Positions 32,958 through 41,956 of a stretch of DNA of 64,000 nucleotides are shown in pieces. A program made the position numbers and the translations under genes. The stretch comes from Cyclobacteriaceae bacterium (GTDB lineage Bacteria; Bacteroidota; Bacteroidia; Cytophagales; Cyclobacteriaceae), in assembly GCA_028285685.1 (NCBI GenBank), contig JANQOR010000029.1:62001-126000 (forward strand), given 5' to 3'. Under the pieces are notes generated by a model. That model searched no databases. It was not told where the DNA came from and saw only the letters and a list, made by a program, of their open reading frames with translations. Position 1 is the first letter of the stretch. Every line of letters begins with the position of its first letter.

Positions 32958-35450
32958 TTAGAAATTTAGGCCCACTGAAAAATTAGGTGCGAAACCGACT
33001 GCATAGCGAAAGGGCTGTTGAACCCGTGGATTATTCTGGAAAATGTTAATGACATTCTTTCGGTCGTAGACATTTAATAGTGATAATCCCAGAACACCAC
33101 GCCACTGATTTTCACGCTTGAGAAACTTATAAGTCACAGAGAGATCCAGTTGGTGCTGAGATGGAAATGTCCCGGAGTACGGTATTCTTAGCATTGTCTG
33201 ACCGTTCGAACCTGGGTCGTTTGGATCTAGTGGAGGAATCAAAACGGGCATTCCGGATTGATAACTCCACGATGCGGCGAAATTCCACCGATCAAAATGA
33301 TGGATAGCTGTGAGATTCAATAGGTGCCTTTGATTGAAGAAAGCGGTCAGGGTGCTGTTAAAGTCGACCTGAACATCACTTATGGAATACCCAATCCATG
33401 TTTCAAACCTTGTCCATCGTTTTTTTATGAATATGTCGGTACCAGTCGTGAGCAGGTCTCCATTGAGGTCCATGCTTGGAGAATTCTGTCTGGTAACACC
33501 TTTAGTTTTTTTGCTATAAAACTCCACGTCAAGCAGCCATCCGGAGCGATCATATAAAAAACCTATCATGCCTTGTGTGCCTTTTAAGACTGGAGACATT
33601 CGATTCGCCAACGACCAAAATTGATTCTGAAGACGGAAGTCGTCGAAATCATTGTTGAATTTCCGTTTGATAAACTGATGGGCCCGTCCTCCTGAAGCTT
33701 TCAAATAGAATGATTCTGAGACCATGAAGCTTAAAGAAACGCGAGGATCGAAGTATTGTCTGTTTAGCGGAGAGTAGTGGTATGAGTGAATTCCGACGTT
33801 CGTCAGTAAACGATTTCCCCAATTGCTTTGTGAGTTTATGTAGAATGAATGAATTTGTGCATCATCTCTTCTGTTGCTCCTGGGACGATTCAGAGCTTCC
33901 TGCTCATCTAATGTCACTTTCTGATTGACAAATTGGTATCCGACATCAAATGTAGATCGCTCGCTAACTCTGTATTTCGCATTAGCAAACAATCGAAGAT
34001 CATCGATGGTGTTAGAAATATCTTCACCTCTTCTTGGCATTCCGCCCATATTCTCCGAATTGCTTTCGAAAATAGTGAGCGAAGATGTAGTCGCACCAGT
34101 TGCGAGATCCAATCCATCTGAGAGGGTAGTCTTCCATTTTCCGGTGATTCCCCAGTTATCAAGATCTGACACCTGCCGTTCCCGAGAGTTGGAGTTGGGA
34201 GCGTCAAAGACATAGAGAAAGCGATTTTGAATGTTGATGAAGCTAAGAGTGGCTTGATTTCTTTCGTTCGGTTTGAAAATGAGTTTCCCATTGAAGTCCT
34301 GAAATCGAATATCAAACTGTTCGACAGCCCTGTCTATTCCAGGTAGGTTGGGATCAATTCTGCTTCCCTGGAAATTCAAGGTTCTAAAGGCGTCAAGCTT
34401 CGGTGGCAAATAGTCGATAGGATAATTGGACCGAGCTGCAATTGAAACTCCGAGCTTCTCTTTCTTTACAGGAGCATTCAGTGTCAAGCCGGCATAGACT
34501 GTATTTGCAGATGCAGAATACCGAGAGGAATCGGCAATGGTATTTTCGGTCTGTAGGTTGATCAGTCCACCGACACGACCGCCCCACCTGGCGGGTAAAG
34601 TACCACGATGGATACTGATGCGACTGACTGCGGCAGGATTGTAGGGTGAAATGGTTCCAAAGAAATGCCCAGAGTGGTAGATGGGGATTTCGTCAAATAT
34701 GATCAGTGTGTGATCGAATGTACTTCCTCTGAAATTTAAACTTCCTGGCTTACCGTCAGGGGTGCGGATGCCTGGCAAACTCTTCAACACATTTAAGACA
34801 TCACCATCTGTTTCGCCAGCCAGAAGTCCAAGGCTTTTCATGTCCACATGCATGCTGTGATCGCTTAATCGAGAATCCACGCCATTAGAAAGGTAGTCCT
34901 CAATGACCACTTCTTGCAAGTAGATGGTATCAGGAGACAGTAGCATTGGCCCACTCATTTCAGACAGATCTTGTGCTGAAACAGACGTGGACGTATAAAA
35001 TCGAGAGCGAATTAGAAGCGAATCAGTTGGGAAAAGATCAGGAATTGAATATTCGTTTTGCCTTGGAAGTAGATATAGTTCTTGTCCGCTATTTATTGAG
35101 ACTTGCAGGGCTTCAACCGTTTCGTTGGTTTCGCTGTCCTGCACGCTGAAGACGACTGGCGCCCGAACTGGAAAAATCAGGAATTGTTCGTTGTTTGACC
35201 TTTCAAATTGCAATGGATTTTCGAGTGAAAGAGCAGCTAAACAGTCGTTCAATTCGTGGCAATCACTTACATGAAGTGTGAGATTATCGAGAAGACTGTG
35301 ATTATAAGTGAAGCCAATATTGAATTTTTCTTCCATCTCCAATATCCAATTTGAAAAACTCATCGTGCGTCTTTCCTGTGCAAGGAGGGGTGTAAAATGA
35401 ACGATCACAAACAGAAAAAGAAGGATTCTTCTATATCTGGCTAATGGCAT
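32958..35450 (-). CDS. TonB-dependent receptor with STN domain
   Basis: An 830-residue outer-membrane receptor. A signal peptide (LLFLFVIVHFTPLLAQ) is followed by an STN domain (about 30-95; FSNWILEMEEKFNIGFTYNHSLLD), a small beta domain, the plug (about 195-300; GETDGDVLNVLKSLPGIRTPDGKPGSLNFRGS, then ISIHRGTLPARWGGRVGGLINLQT) and the barrel, ending in an aromatic Phe (NFSVGLNF). STN domains signal through FecR to an ECF sigma factor, and both partners are encoded just upstream. So it is a transducing receptor that senses its own substrate. No SusD-like lipoprotein is present, so a glycan system is less likely; the ligand is unknown. Confidence 0.9.
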   Translation of the reverse strand: MPLARYRRILLFLFVIVHFTPLLAQERRTMSFSNWILEMEEKFNIGFTYNHSLLDNLTLHVSDCHELNDCLAALSLENPLQFERSNNEQFLIFPVRAPVVFSVQDSETNETVEALQVSINSGQELYLLPRQNEYSIPDLFPTDSLLIRSRFYTSTSVSAQDLSEMSGPMLLSPDTIYLQEVVIEDYLSNGVDSRLSDHSMHVDMKSLGLLAGETDGDVLNVLKSLPGIRTPDGKPGSLNFRGSTFDHTLIIFDEIPIYHSGHFFGTISPYNPAAVSRISIHRGTLPARWGGRVGGLINLQTENTIADSSRYSASANTVYAGLTLNAPVKKEKLGVSIAARSNYPIDYLPPKLDAFRTLNFQGSRIDPNLPGIDRAVEQFDIRFQDFNGKLIFKPNERNQATLSFINIQNRFLYVFDAPNSNSRERQVSDLDNWGITGKWKTTLSDGLDLATGATTSSLTIFESNSENMGGMPRRGEDISNTIDDLRLFANAKYRVSERSTFDVGYQFVNQKVTLDEQEALNRPRSNRRDDAQIHSFYINSQSNWGNRLLTNVGIHSYHYSPLNRQYFDPRVSLSFMVSESFYLKASGGRAHQFIKRKFNNDFDDFRLQNQFWSLANRMSPVLKGTQGMIGFLYDRSGWLLDVEFYSKKTKGVTRQNSPSMDLNGDLLTTGTDIFIKKRWTRFETWIGYSISDVQVDFNSTLTAFFNQRHLLNLTAIHHFDRWNFAASWSYQSGMPVLIPPLDPNDPGSNGQTMLRIPYSGTFPSQHQLDLSVTYKFLKRENQWRGVLGLSLLNVYDRKNVINIFQNNPRVQQPFRYAVGFAPNFSVGLNF

Positions 35451-35471
35451 GGAGCAAAGTTCAACGGAATA

Positions 35472-36377
35472 TCATTCAAAATCAACCTTACCGTCAGTCA
35501 CTCTGTACCGGATCTCCATGGTTGAAAAGACAGCACGTAAAGCCTGATCTTGATTACTATGACTAAACTGACCAGTGAAAAGGAGATCAGAAAACTTATC
35601 TGGTAGGTTGATTTCGAGTTTGTAGTATTTTGTCAGATCGGAAACAACCTCTGACAAGGGTGTTCGGGTATATGAGCTAAAGCCTCGAACCCAATCTGAC
35701 TCCGCCTCAACCCGAAATCTTTGTAGTTCATTACTTACGAGTTTGACTCCCTCGTTTTCGACTAAAATTTCCGCTTGATTAACTGATCGTACCTGTACCT
35801 TGCCTTCATAACATTTCACCTCGAATATTGGACCTGCTACTTTAACATTGAATTGTGTTCCTAGTACTGAGACCGTTCCTTTTTCTGTTGAGACAATAAA
35901 AGATTCTCCTGGTTCTACATCCAGGTAGGCTTGACCAACTATTTCAACGTTACGATCCTCTTCCCAATTTCTTTTTTTATAAGCAATCGAGGAGGCTGCA
36001 TCTAGTGTTACTTTCGATCCATCCGGGAGGACTATCTCCTTTTTCTCACCAATGTTGGTTTGAATTAGAACATTTGTATTTAAAAAGTAGTCCCAGCCAA
36101 GGTAAGCAACCGTTAGAAGTACCACAGAGGCTGCAACACGGTACCATGTGGTCATCGGCACAACCTTGGCCTTCTTCTTTAGTCGTTTTTTTTCTTGAAG
36201 AGTAGAATAACTGGTGTTAATGTCCAATGGTGAAATTTTCCAGGAATCGATGTCTTCAACTACCGTTTTCAACTCTTGGAACTCGTCCTCTTGCTCGAAC
36301 TGCCTTTTATCCTCTGCACTCAACTCATCATTGATCCAGCGGGCTAATAGGTCGGTATAATTGGATTCTTTGCTCAC
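35472..36377 (-). CDS. FecR-family anti-sigma factor
   Basis: A 301-residue inner-membrane protein. The cytoplasmic N-terminus (LLARWINDELSAEDKRQFEQ) would hold the sigma factor, one membrane span is at about residues 80-100 (VAASVVLLTVAYLGWDYFL), and the periplasmic FecR domain follows (IGEKKEIVLPDGSKVTLDAASSIAY, GQAYLDVEPGESFIVSTEKGTVSVLGTQFNVKV). A C-terminal DUF4974-like region (TPLSEVVSDLTKYYKLEINLP) contacts the receptor. It lies between the ECF sigma factor and the TonB-dependent receptor, giving the standard FecI-FecR-FecA order. Confidence 0.93.
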   Translation of the reverse strand: MSKESNYTDLLARWINDELSAEDKRQFEQEDEFQELKTVVEDIDSWKISPLDINTSYSTLQEKKRLKKKAKVVPMTTWYRVAASVVLLTVAYLGWDYFLNTNVLIQTNIGEKKEIVLPDGSKVTLDAASSIAYKKRNWEEDRNVEIVGQAYLDVEPGESFIVSTEKGTVSVLGTQFNVKVAGPIFEVKCYEGKVQVRSVNQAEILVENEGVKLVSNELQRFRVEAESDWVRGFSSYTRTPLSEVVSDLTKYYKLEINLPDKFSDLLFTGQFSHSNQDQALRAVFSTMEIRYRVTDGKVDFE

Positions 36378-36416
36378 TTCTTACTCATTGACGATATCAT
36401 GTATACAATACCCAAC

Positions 36417-36938
36417 CTAGATCTTACGTTGTTTAAGTTCCGCAATTTTTTCCTTCAGGTTCAGCAATGCTTTGGAAATCCGCTTTTCGACTGCTGTCTC
36501 ACTGATTTCCAACTGTTGGGCGATTTCCTTGAAAGTCATTTTGTCGATCCTATTCATGAGAAAGGCTTCACGTTGCCCATCGGGTAGCCCGGAGATAGCA
36601 CCTTCGATTTGTTCTCTGAATTCTTCTGTTCTAAGATGAAAAAAAGGATCTGTTGAATCAGTCTGCGGAAGCAGGGATTTTTCAAATTTTAGTGAGACCT
36701 GTTTCGATCGTGCCTGGTCTAGAAATAAGTTGTTAGCAACTTTATACAGGAACCCAACTACGGTTTCAAAAACGACCTCTGCACATTTATTCCAAAGCCG
36801 AATAAATGTATCGTGCATCAAGTCCTCTGCCTGGTCCGCATCTCCACACTTGTAATAAAGGAAATTTCGTAGCTTCTCAGCATTGGAAACATAGATTTCA
36901 TGATAGACTTGCTCATCGCAGATTGAATTTTCAGGCAT
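36417..36938 (-). CDS. FecI-type ECF sigma factor
   Basis: A 173-residue sigma factor with region 2 (LRNFLYYKCGDADQAEDLMHDTFIRLWNKCAEV, then GFLYKVANNLFLDQARSKQ) and region 4 (GLPDGQREAFLMNRIDKMTFKEIAQQLEISETAVEKRISKALLNLKEKIAEL). It begins a minus-strand run with FecR and an STN-type TonB receptor, so the receptor signals through FecR to this sigma factor. The likely targets include the receptor operon itself. There is a 39-bp gap to the fecR-like gene. Confidence 0.93.
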   Translation of the reverse strand: MPENSICDEQVYHEIYVSNAEKLRNFLYYKCGDADQAEDLMHDTFIRLWNKCAEVVFETVVGFLYKVANNLFLDQARSKQVSLKFEKSLLPQTDSTDPFFHLRTEEFREQIEGAISGLPDGQREAFLMNRIDKMTFKEIAQQLEISETAVEKRISKALLNLKEKIAELKQRKI

Positions 36939-37004
36939 CTCTGCAATATTACTCAGGAAGCTAGAATTTTCTTGATCACTGATTTAGATTTCTCTTTGAA
37001 CAAT

Positions 37005-38195
37005 CTACTGACTTAGTATCTTAAGCGCAGTACTCAAGTGCAGATCACTTCTCAGACGCTCATCGATTGACATCTGAATCACACTCTTGTAGCTGTTTTC
37101 GGATTGATCAACAAAGTAGTCGGGAAGTAATCCCACGGATTGCCAGGAAACACCTTTGGGCGTATACATAGCGTTGGTAATAAATTTCACACGATAGTTG
37201 TTTGCCAGCTTGTAGGTATTTTCGATTACTCCTTTTCCGAAGGTCTTCTTTCCAACAATGAATGCACGGTTGTGGTCCTTAAGGGCACTAACCACAATTT
37301 CACTTGCTGATGCGGTTTTTTCATTGGTAAGAAGACCAATCTTGAAATTTGTGAATTTGTTTTCGGAACCAGTATAATTACTTACTGCTTTCGATCTGGC
37401 TCGTGTTCTTAGCACAATGTCACCCTGATTCATGAAAAGTCGAGCGATATTGATTCCCTCATTCAACACTCCACCCAAGTTGTTTCGGAAGTCTAAAATC
37501 AACGCGTTGATTCCATCTGATTTCAATTGATGCAGGCCCTCTTCAAGCTCCTTGGAAATCCCTATGGAAACAGATTTCACCTCGATCAACGCTACGTTTC
37601 TATTTGGGATTTTTGTAATGATAAGGTTCTTGTTTTTCAGAGTGTCTCGGGTCAAGGACACGTCGAGTACGGAAATATCTCTCACAACCTTAAGCTCCGA
37701 TGTTTGACCGACCTCACCGTCAAGCAACTGGTTGACCTCCTGTACACTTTTACCTTTTAATACTTCTCCATCAACACGGACAATGCGATCCTGGATTCTC
37801 AATTTCTTTTCTGCCTCAGACCCTTCTGTCAGACTCGTTACGGTAAGGCTTCCATCACCCGAGTTAAATGAACTTGTAAATCCAAGAGATACTTTGATTC
37901 CTTTTAAGGAGTTTAGAATTTCTTCATATTCTTCATCCGTCCAGAGCTGGGCCAGGTTTGGGTTTTCGGGCGGCGAGATATGTCTCAACATGCCTTCTAT
38001 AGATGCCCAATAAAGGTCGTCTTCTGTCAATCCATCATAGTAGTAGTAGTCCAAGATCAGCGACCTGATCTCTTCGTAGGTTTCCGCACCCGTATTTGAA
38101 TATTCTTTGTCAATATTGAATAATGGTTTTTGTTGCGCGAAAACCGTTGAAAGCGCACTAAAAACAATAATCGTACTCTGCAGTCGAATGTTCAT
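37005..38195 (-). CDS. Secreted S41 (C-terminal processing) protease
   Basis: An approximately 396-residue peptidase. A signal peptide (MNIRLQSTIIVFSALSTVFAQ) precedes a helical region, a PDZ domain (GSLTVTSLTEGSEAEKKLRIQDRIVRVDGEVLKGKS), and the S41 core with the nucleophile in NEKTASASEIVVSAL and the catalytic lysine in VGKKTFGKGVIE. FRNNLGGVLNEGINIARLF is the usual binding segment. It would cleave C-terminal tails of envelope proteins. The ATG at 38195 starts the signal; another ATG at 38213 is possible. It lies upstream of the sigma factor gene by 66 bp on the same strand. Confidence 0.88.
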   Translation of the reverse strand: MNIRLQSTIIVFSALSTVFAQQKPLFNIDKEYSNTGAETYEEIRSLILDYYYYDGLTEDDLYWASIEGMLRHISPPENPNLAQLWTDEEYEEILNSLKGIKVSLGFTSSFNSGDGSLTVTSLTEGSEAEKKLRIQDRIVRVDGEVLKGKSVQEVNQLLDGEVGQTSELKVVRDISVLDVSLTRDTLKNKNLIITKIPNRNVALIEVKSVSIGISKELEEGLHQLKSDGINALILDFRNNLGGVLNEGINIARLFMNQGDIVLRTRARSKAVSNYTGSENKFTNFKIGLLTNEKTASASEIVVSALKDHNRAFIVGKKTFGKGVIENTYKLANNYRVKFITNAMYTPKGVSWQSVGLLPDYFVDQSENSYKSVIQMSIDERLRSDLHLSTALKILSQ

Positions 38196-38344
38196 TTTGG
38201 TGTAAACGTTCATTTTGAATAAAGGTACTGCTCTTTCCCGGGACGTTGATTTTTTAAAACAAATCCATGCTAAGTAAGTCAACGAACAGAATGCCTCTTG
38301 ACAAAAAAACATTGTTTAAGTGAAAAGAGAGCTGCCAATAAAAT

Positions 38345-38373
38345 GCCTTCCTAGATTAGAGGCCTAGAAAGGC
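38345..38373 (-). terminator. Probable terminator of the PadR/permease operon
   Basis: An imperfect hairpin (GCCTT-C-CTAG pairing with CTAG-A-AAGGC, one mismatch) lies 22 bp beyond the permease stop on the minus strand. It is followed there by ATTTTATT, a modest T-rich tract. Position supports a terminator; the tract is weak. Confidence 0.45.
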
Positions 38374-38394
38374 AAAAGAACAACTATAATTCAA

Positions 38395-41058
38395 TTATTC
38401 ACAGCGAAGAGACTCTACGGGGTTGTTTTTGGCAATCTTCCTGGTCTGGAAAATGATCGTTAGGATTGAGATCAAAATCAGAACAGCCGACGCTGCTGCA
38501 ATCAGACCTACATTAATATCTAGTGCATAGGCAAAACTTGATTTCCACTGTATAAGTGCGAAATAGCTGAGAGGTCCGCCTATGGCAATGGCTATCAACA
38601 CGAGGGAAAGAAAGTCTTTGCTTAGTAAGATCAGAAGTTGGCTCAGGTTGGCTCCGAGTACTTTCCGCATTCCGATTTCCTTGGTTTTCTTGACGAGGGT
38701 CATTACAACAAGTCCATACAGGCCAAGTACTGCTATGAGAATGGACAAGAAAGTAAAGACATTGGATATCTTACCTAGCCGAATGTCTTCCGTATACTGT
38801 TGATTGTATCTGTCTTTGAGAAAGAAGTAATCAAAGTAGTTTCCTGGAAAAGTTTCTTCATAGACATTCTGTATGGCCGAAGTGAGACCCTCTGTAGCTT
38901 CTGATTCCAGCTTAACCGAAAACCCATGGTACGTCGAATAGTAAGGGATGAAGATTATAGGCTCAATTTTTTCATGTAAGGAGAGCTGGTGAAAATCATT
39001 TATGACACCTACTACCGTCCAGTTCTTACCCCAAAATTCAATGGTCCTTCCTACCGCTTCGCTTGGGTCATTAAACTTTAGTAGATCCACTGCAGACTCA
39101 TTGATAAGAATATTCTTGACCTTATCTCCGTCTAGATTATGGTCGGTAAACTCAAAAGCTCGTCCTGCCGCCAGACCTATACCGAACAGTCTGGTGAAAT
39201 CATGATCAGTATTGATGAAGTTGGACGTCAAATTACGAGCTTCCGGGTCAGCGCTGGATTTGATCTTAAAAATTCGACCCATTTTGCTCCCGAATACACG
39301 ATTGGAAGCAGTGACCATTTTTACTCCCGAGAGACCTGATACTTCCTGTTTGAAGAGATCAATTTTGTTGAAAAATACACTATCGAAATCATTTTGCGAG
39401 GGAGCATATAGGACCATCGTCTTGTCCATATCAAAACCCAGGTCCTGATTGATCATGTAGTTGATTTGGCGTGCAACAATAATCGATGCGGAAATGAGGA
39501 CAACCGCAATGATGAATTGAAAGATTACCAGGCCTTTTTTCAACCAGACAATTTCACCCTTGAGCTTAAAGCTACCTTTTAGAATATCCTGAGTACTAAA
39601 GCGTGTCACGATAAATGCCGGGTAAAGCGAGATAATAGTCAATGATCCTATTAGGACTAAAAACAGAATGATTGGAAATGAAACGACACCAACCTTGGCA
39701 GTAAGCAATGTCAGCAGATTTAGCTCCAATCCTGTGAGTTGATTGAATACAGGTTGAAGGAAAAGGACACATAGGATTGAGAGAGCAAGTGCAATTCCGT
39801 TCAAAACGAAGGTCTCAATTAAAAATTGATTCGCAATTTGACCTTTTACAGCTCCAATGGATTTCCTGATTCCCACCTCTTTTGCACGCTGAATAGCTCT
39901 GCTAGTATTTAGGTTGATGTAGTTGATCCATGCAATTAGAATGATGAAGATGGCAATGGCTAACATGAGCCAGACCATCTGTCCGTCAGTCACTTGTCCG
40001 ATCTCATATTCCATTGAACTATCCAAATGAGCTTCTAGAAGAGGCTGCAGGTAGAATTTCTCAGTGCCACCCGAAACTTCACCTCTTTTAAAATACCTGG
40101 TCCCAAAGTCTGCTAATTTCAGGTTGAAAGCTGACATAGAAGCATCCTCCTTCAGCTTTATGTAGTGGTAAAAGTCTGACCAATCCCAGCTACTGTTTGC
40201 GCCCTCCCCAGCGAGTTCCACAAAGGTTTCGTACGAGATCAAAAACTCATATTGTAGGTGAGAATTTGCAGGAGGATCTTTGACAACAGCTGTGATGTCA
40301 AATGGGCCATTGCCGTTCAAATGGATCGGCTGACCCACAAGATCGCCCATTGCAGATCCATTTCTGATCAGTTTTTTTGCGAAAGATTCGGTCAGCATGA
40401 TTTTGTACGTGCCGTCTAATGAATTTTTTGACAAGCCATTGATGAAATGAACAGAGAAAAAAGAGGGGAAGTGCTTGTCTGCATAGAGGCTTTGACTACT
40501 AAGAAATTGCTCATTATTATAGGTGACATAGTTTCTGAATGTAGGTATCATCCTGGTATAGGCCTCTACTTCAGGAAAGTCAGCGGCCATTGTCGGACCA
40601 ATGGTCGGGTAGGTGATGGTACCATGCTGGATCAATTCCCCATTTTGGTAACGATCGTTGATCACTCGATAAATGCGATCTGAGTCGTCCAGATGTGCAT
40701 CGAAACTGGTTTCGAACAGGACATATTGGAGAATGAGCAAGGAGACCGTCATTCCAGCCACCAGTCCAATCAAATTGATTGTAGCGAAGGTTTTATTCCT
40801 TTTTAAGTCCCGTACAGAGACTTTGAGGTAGTTCTTGAGTAAGACCATATTATTTTGAGTTTTAGTGTGTTTCCTTAGTCTGTGATAGCGGAGAAAAGCG
40901 ACTGCATTGAACACGTAATTGATTTTTGCTTTTCTTTTCCCCATTTCATTTAGATCGCTCAGAAAGAGCTCATGCAGGTCGCCTTCAATGGACTCCCATA
41001 GAGCGGGTTGACAAAACTTCGCCAGAAGTTGACCTATCCATTTTGGAGGTGATGTCAT
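38395..41058 (-). CDS. MacB/FtsX-type permease with N-terminal prefix domain
   Basis: An 887-residue membrane protein. Residues 1 to about 85 form the permease prefix domain common in Bacteroidota (GQLLAKFCQPALWESIEGDLHELFLSDLNEMGKRKA). The rest contains two FtsX-type permease units with MacB periplasmic domains: the first span (FATINLIGLVAGMTVSLLILQYVLFE), three spans near residue 355-480 (NTSRAIQRAKEVGIRKSIGAVKGQIANQFL), and a second half ending in VVMTLVKKTKEIGMRKVLGANLSQLLILLSKDFLSL. The ATPase is not adjacent. It overlaps the PadR gene by 4 bp (ATGA) and is presumably repressed by it. Members probably export lipopeptides or drugs, but this is inferred. Confidence 0.9.
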   Translation of the reverse strand: MTSPPKWIGQLLAKFCQPALWESIEGDLHELFLSDLNEMGKRKAKINYVFNAVAFLRYHRLRKHTKTQNNMVLLKNYLKVSVRDLKRNKTFATINLIGLVAGMTVSLLILQYVLFETSFDAHLDDSDRIYRVINDRYQNGELIQHGTITYPTIGPTMAADFPEVEAYTRMIPTFRNYVTYNNEQFLSSQSLYADKHFPSFFSVHFINGLSKNSLDGTYKIMLTESFAKKLIRNGSAMGDLVGQPIHLNGNGPFDITAVVKDPPANSHLQYEFLISYETFVELAGEGANSSWDWSDFYHYIKLKEDASMSAFNLKLADFGTRYFKRGEVSGGTEKFYLQPLLEAHLDSSMEYEIGQVTDGQMVWLMLAIAIFIILIAWINYINLNTSRAIQRAKEVGIRKSIGAVKGQIANQFLIETFVLNGIALALSILCVLFLQPVFNQLTGLELNLLTLLTAKVGVVSFPIILFLVLIGSLTIISLYPAFIVTRFSTQDILKGSFKLKGEIVWLKKGLVIFQFIIAVVLISASIIVARQINYMINQDLGFDMDKTMVLYAPSQNDFDSVFFNKIDLFKQEVSGLSGVKMVTASNRVFGSKMGRIFKIKSSADPEARNLTSNFINTDHDFTRLFGIGLAAGRAFEFTDHNLDGDKVKNILINESAVDLLKFNDPSEAVGRTIEFWGKNWTVVGVINDFHQLSLHEKIEPIIFIPYYSTYHGFSVKLESEATEGLTSAIQNVYEETFPGNYFDYFFLKDRYNQQYTEDIRLGKISNVFTFLSILIAVLGLYGLVVMTLVKKTKEIGMRKVLGANLSQLLILLSKDFLSLVLIAIAIGGPLSYFALIQWKSSFAYALDINVGLIAAASAVLILISILTIIFQTRKIAKNNPVESLRCE

Positions 41059-41384
41059 TGTTCAAAAGCAATTTTGGGTATTCCTGACCATAAATTGTCT
41101 CTAAGCTTTTTGGATGTTGTCAAGGCAGCCTGGCCCGATTTGGTCACTCTGAAAAGTAGTTTTCTCTTACCGCCGCGCTCATTCGTGGGCTCACTGTACC
41201 TGGACTCCAAAAAGTTCTTCTCACTCAACCGTTGCAACACATTGTGAACTGTGCTGATGGTGATTGATCGATTGCATTTCTCTTCGATTTCAAGTTTTAT
41301 GGCCACTCCGTAAGCGTTGTCAAAAAGATTTGCAACAACCAGAAGCGCTATTTCTTCGAGTTCTCCTAAATGTGTTCCTTTCAT
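41055..41384 (-). CDS. PadR-family regulator of the permease operon
   Basis: A 109-residue winged-helix regulator of the PadR type: LGELEEIALLVVANLFDNAYGVAIKLEIEEKC forms the first helices, TISTVHNVLQRLSEKNFLESRYSEPTNERGGKRKLLFRVTKSGQAAL the recognition helix and wing. It is translationally coupled to the large permease gene and separated from the following lipoprotein by a region carrying a perfect inverted repeat. It probably represses its own operon until an inducer binds. It differs from the other PadR protein in this window in length and target. Confidence 0.92.
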   Translation of the reverse strand: MKGTHLGELEEIALLVVANLFDNAYGVAIKLEIEEKCNRSITISTVHNVLQRLSEKNFLESRYSEPTNERGGKRKLLFRVTKSGQAALTTSKKLRDNLWSGIPKIAFEQ

Positions 41385-41388
41385 AATT

Positions 41389-41440
41389 ATTTATTCGACA
41401 AAACCGAAATTAATATAATATTCGTAAATGTCGAATAAAT
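41389..41440. promoter_or_regulatory. Perfect 12-bp inverted repeat in front of padR
   Basis: ATTTATTCGACA and TGTCGAATAAAT are exact reverse complements separated by 28 AT-rich bases, with an inner CGAA/TTCG pair. The repeat ends 4 bp upstream of the PadR start codon, over the expected promoter. The two arms start 40 bp apart, close to four helical turns, allowing two PadR dimers or a loop. Seen directly; operator function is inferred from position next to padR. Confidence 0.55.
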
Positions 41441-41486
41441 AGTTTCAAAAAGATTCGATTTTTTTAGCAGGAGGGATCGTGACGAT

Positions 41487-41906
41487 TTATTCCGAAGAGA
41501 TTTTTATGAATTTACTGGCGCATGGCTCAATACACTGTGGAAAACGGACGATTAGCTCGTTTTGATCGTTGAGCTCGTATTGGTATTCAGGTATAAATTC
41601 ACTTGTCGCACATTCATGTGATACAATGACATTTCTAGACGTATCGTATGCTCCATTTGAATCAATAAACAATTTTAAACTTGGAGCACAGAACAAACCC
41701 TGATCCATCCATAGTTTGCCGTCTTCTAAAAATGTAATCTTATAGTCATCGTCAGTTGGTTGAAAGGTGCCGCTTCCGTCTCCCGGATCGATGAGTACTT
41801 CTGTAAGCAGCCAGACGCCTAGAAGATCTCCAGAGGCTGCATTGTTTTCTTCACAAGACGAGAAAACTGTTGCAAGACCGATTATTAAAGTCAGATATCC
41901 TTTCAT
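41487..41906 (-). CDS. Lipocalin-like lipoprotein
   Basis: A 139-residue lipoprotein (lipobox TVFSSC, Cys18). After a short spacer comes the beginning of a lipocalin-like domain: LLGVWLLTEVLIDPGDGSG, then YKITFLEDGKLWMDQG and QNELIVRFPQC. Five cysteines remain in the mature part (FCAPS, HECATS, QCIEPCAS), likely in disulfides. No ligand can be named. It lies 50 bp downstream of the DinB-like gene and could be the end of that operon. Confidence 0.65.
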   Translation of the reverse strand: MKGYLTLIIGLATVFSSCEENNAASGDLLGVWLLTEVLIDPGDGSGTFQPTDDDYKITFLEDGKLWMDQGLFCAPSLKLFIDSNGAYDTSRNVIVSHECATSEFIPEYQYELNDQNELIVRFPQCIEPCASKFIKISSE

Positions 41907-41956
41907 AGCATTTTTCTTGAGTACTGATATTACAGATCGACTAGGAAATTCCCTAC

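Noticed and set aside
38196-38312. Longer start for the S41 protease
   Set aside because: The extra residues are Cys- and aromatic-rich and would bury the clear signal peptide.
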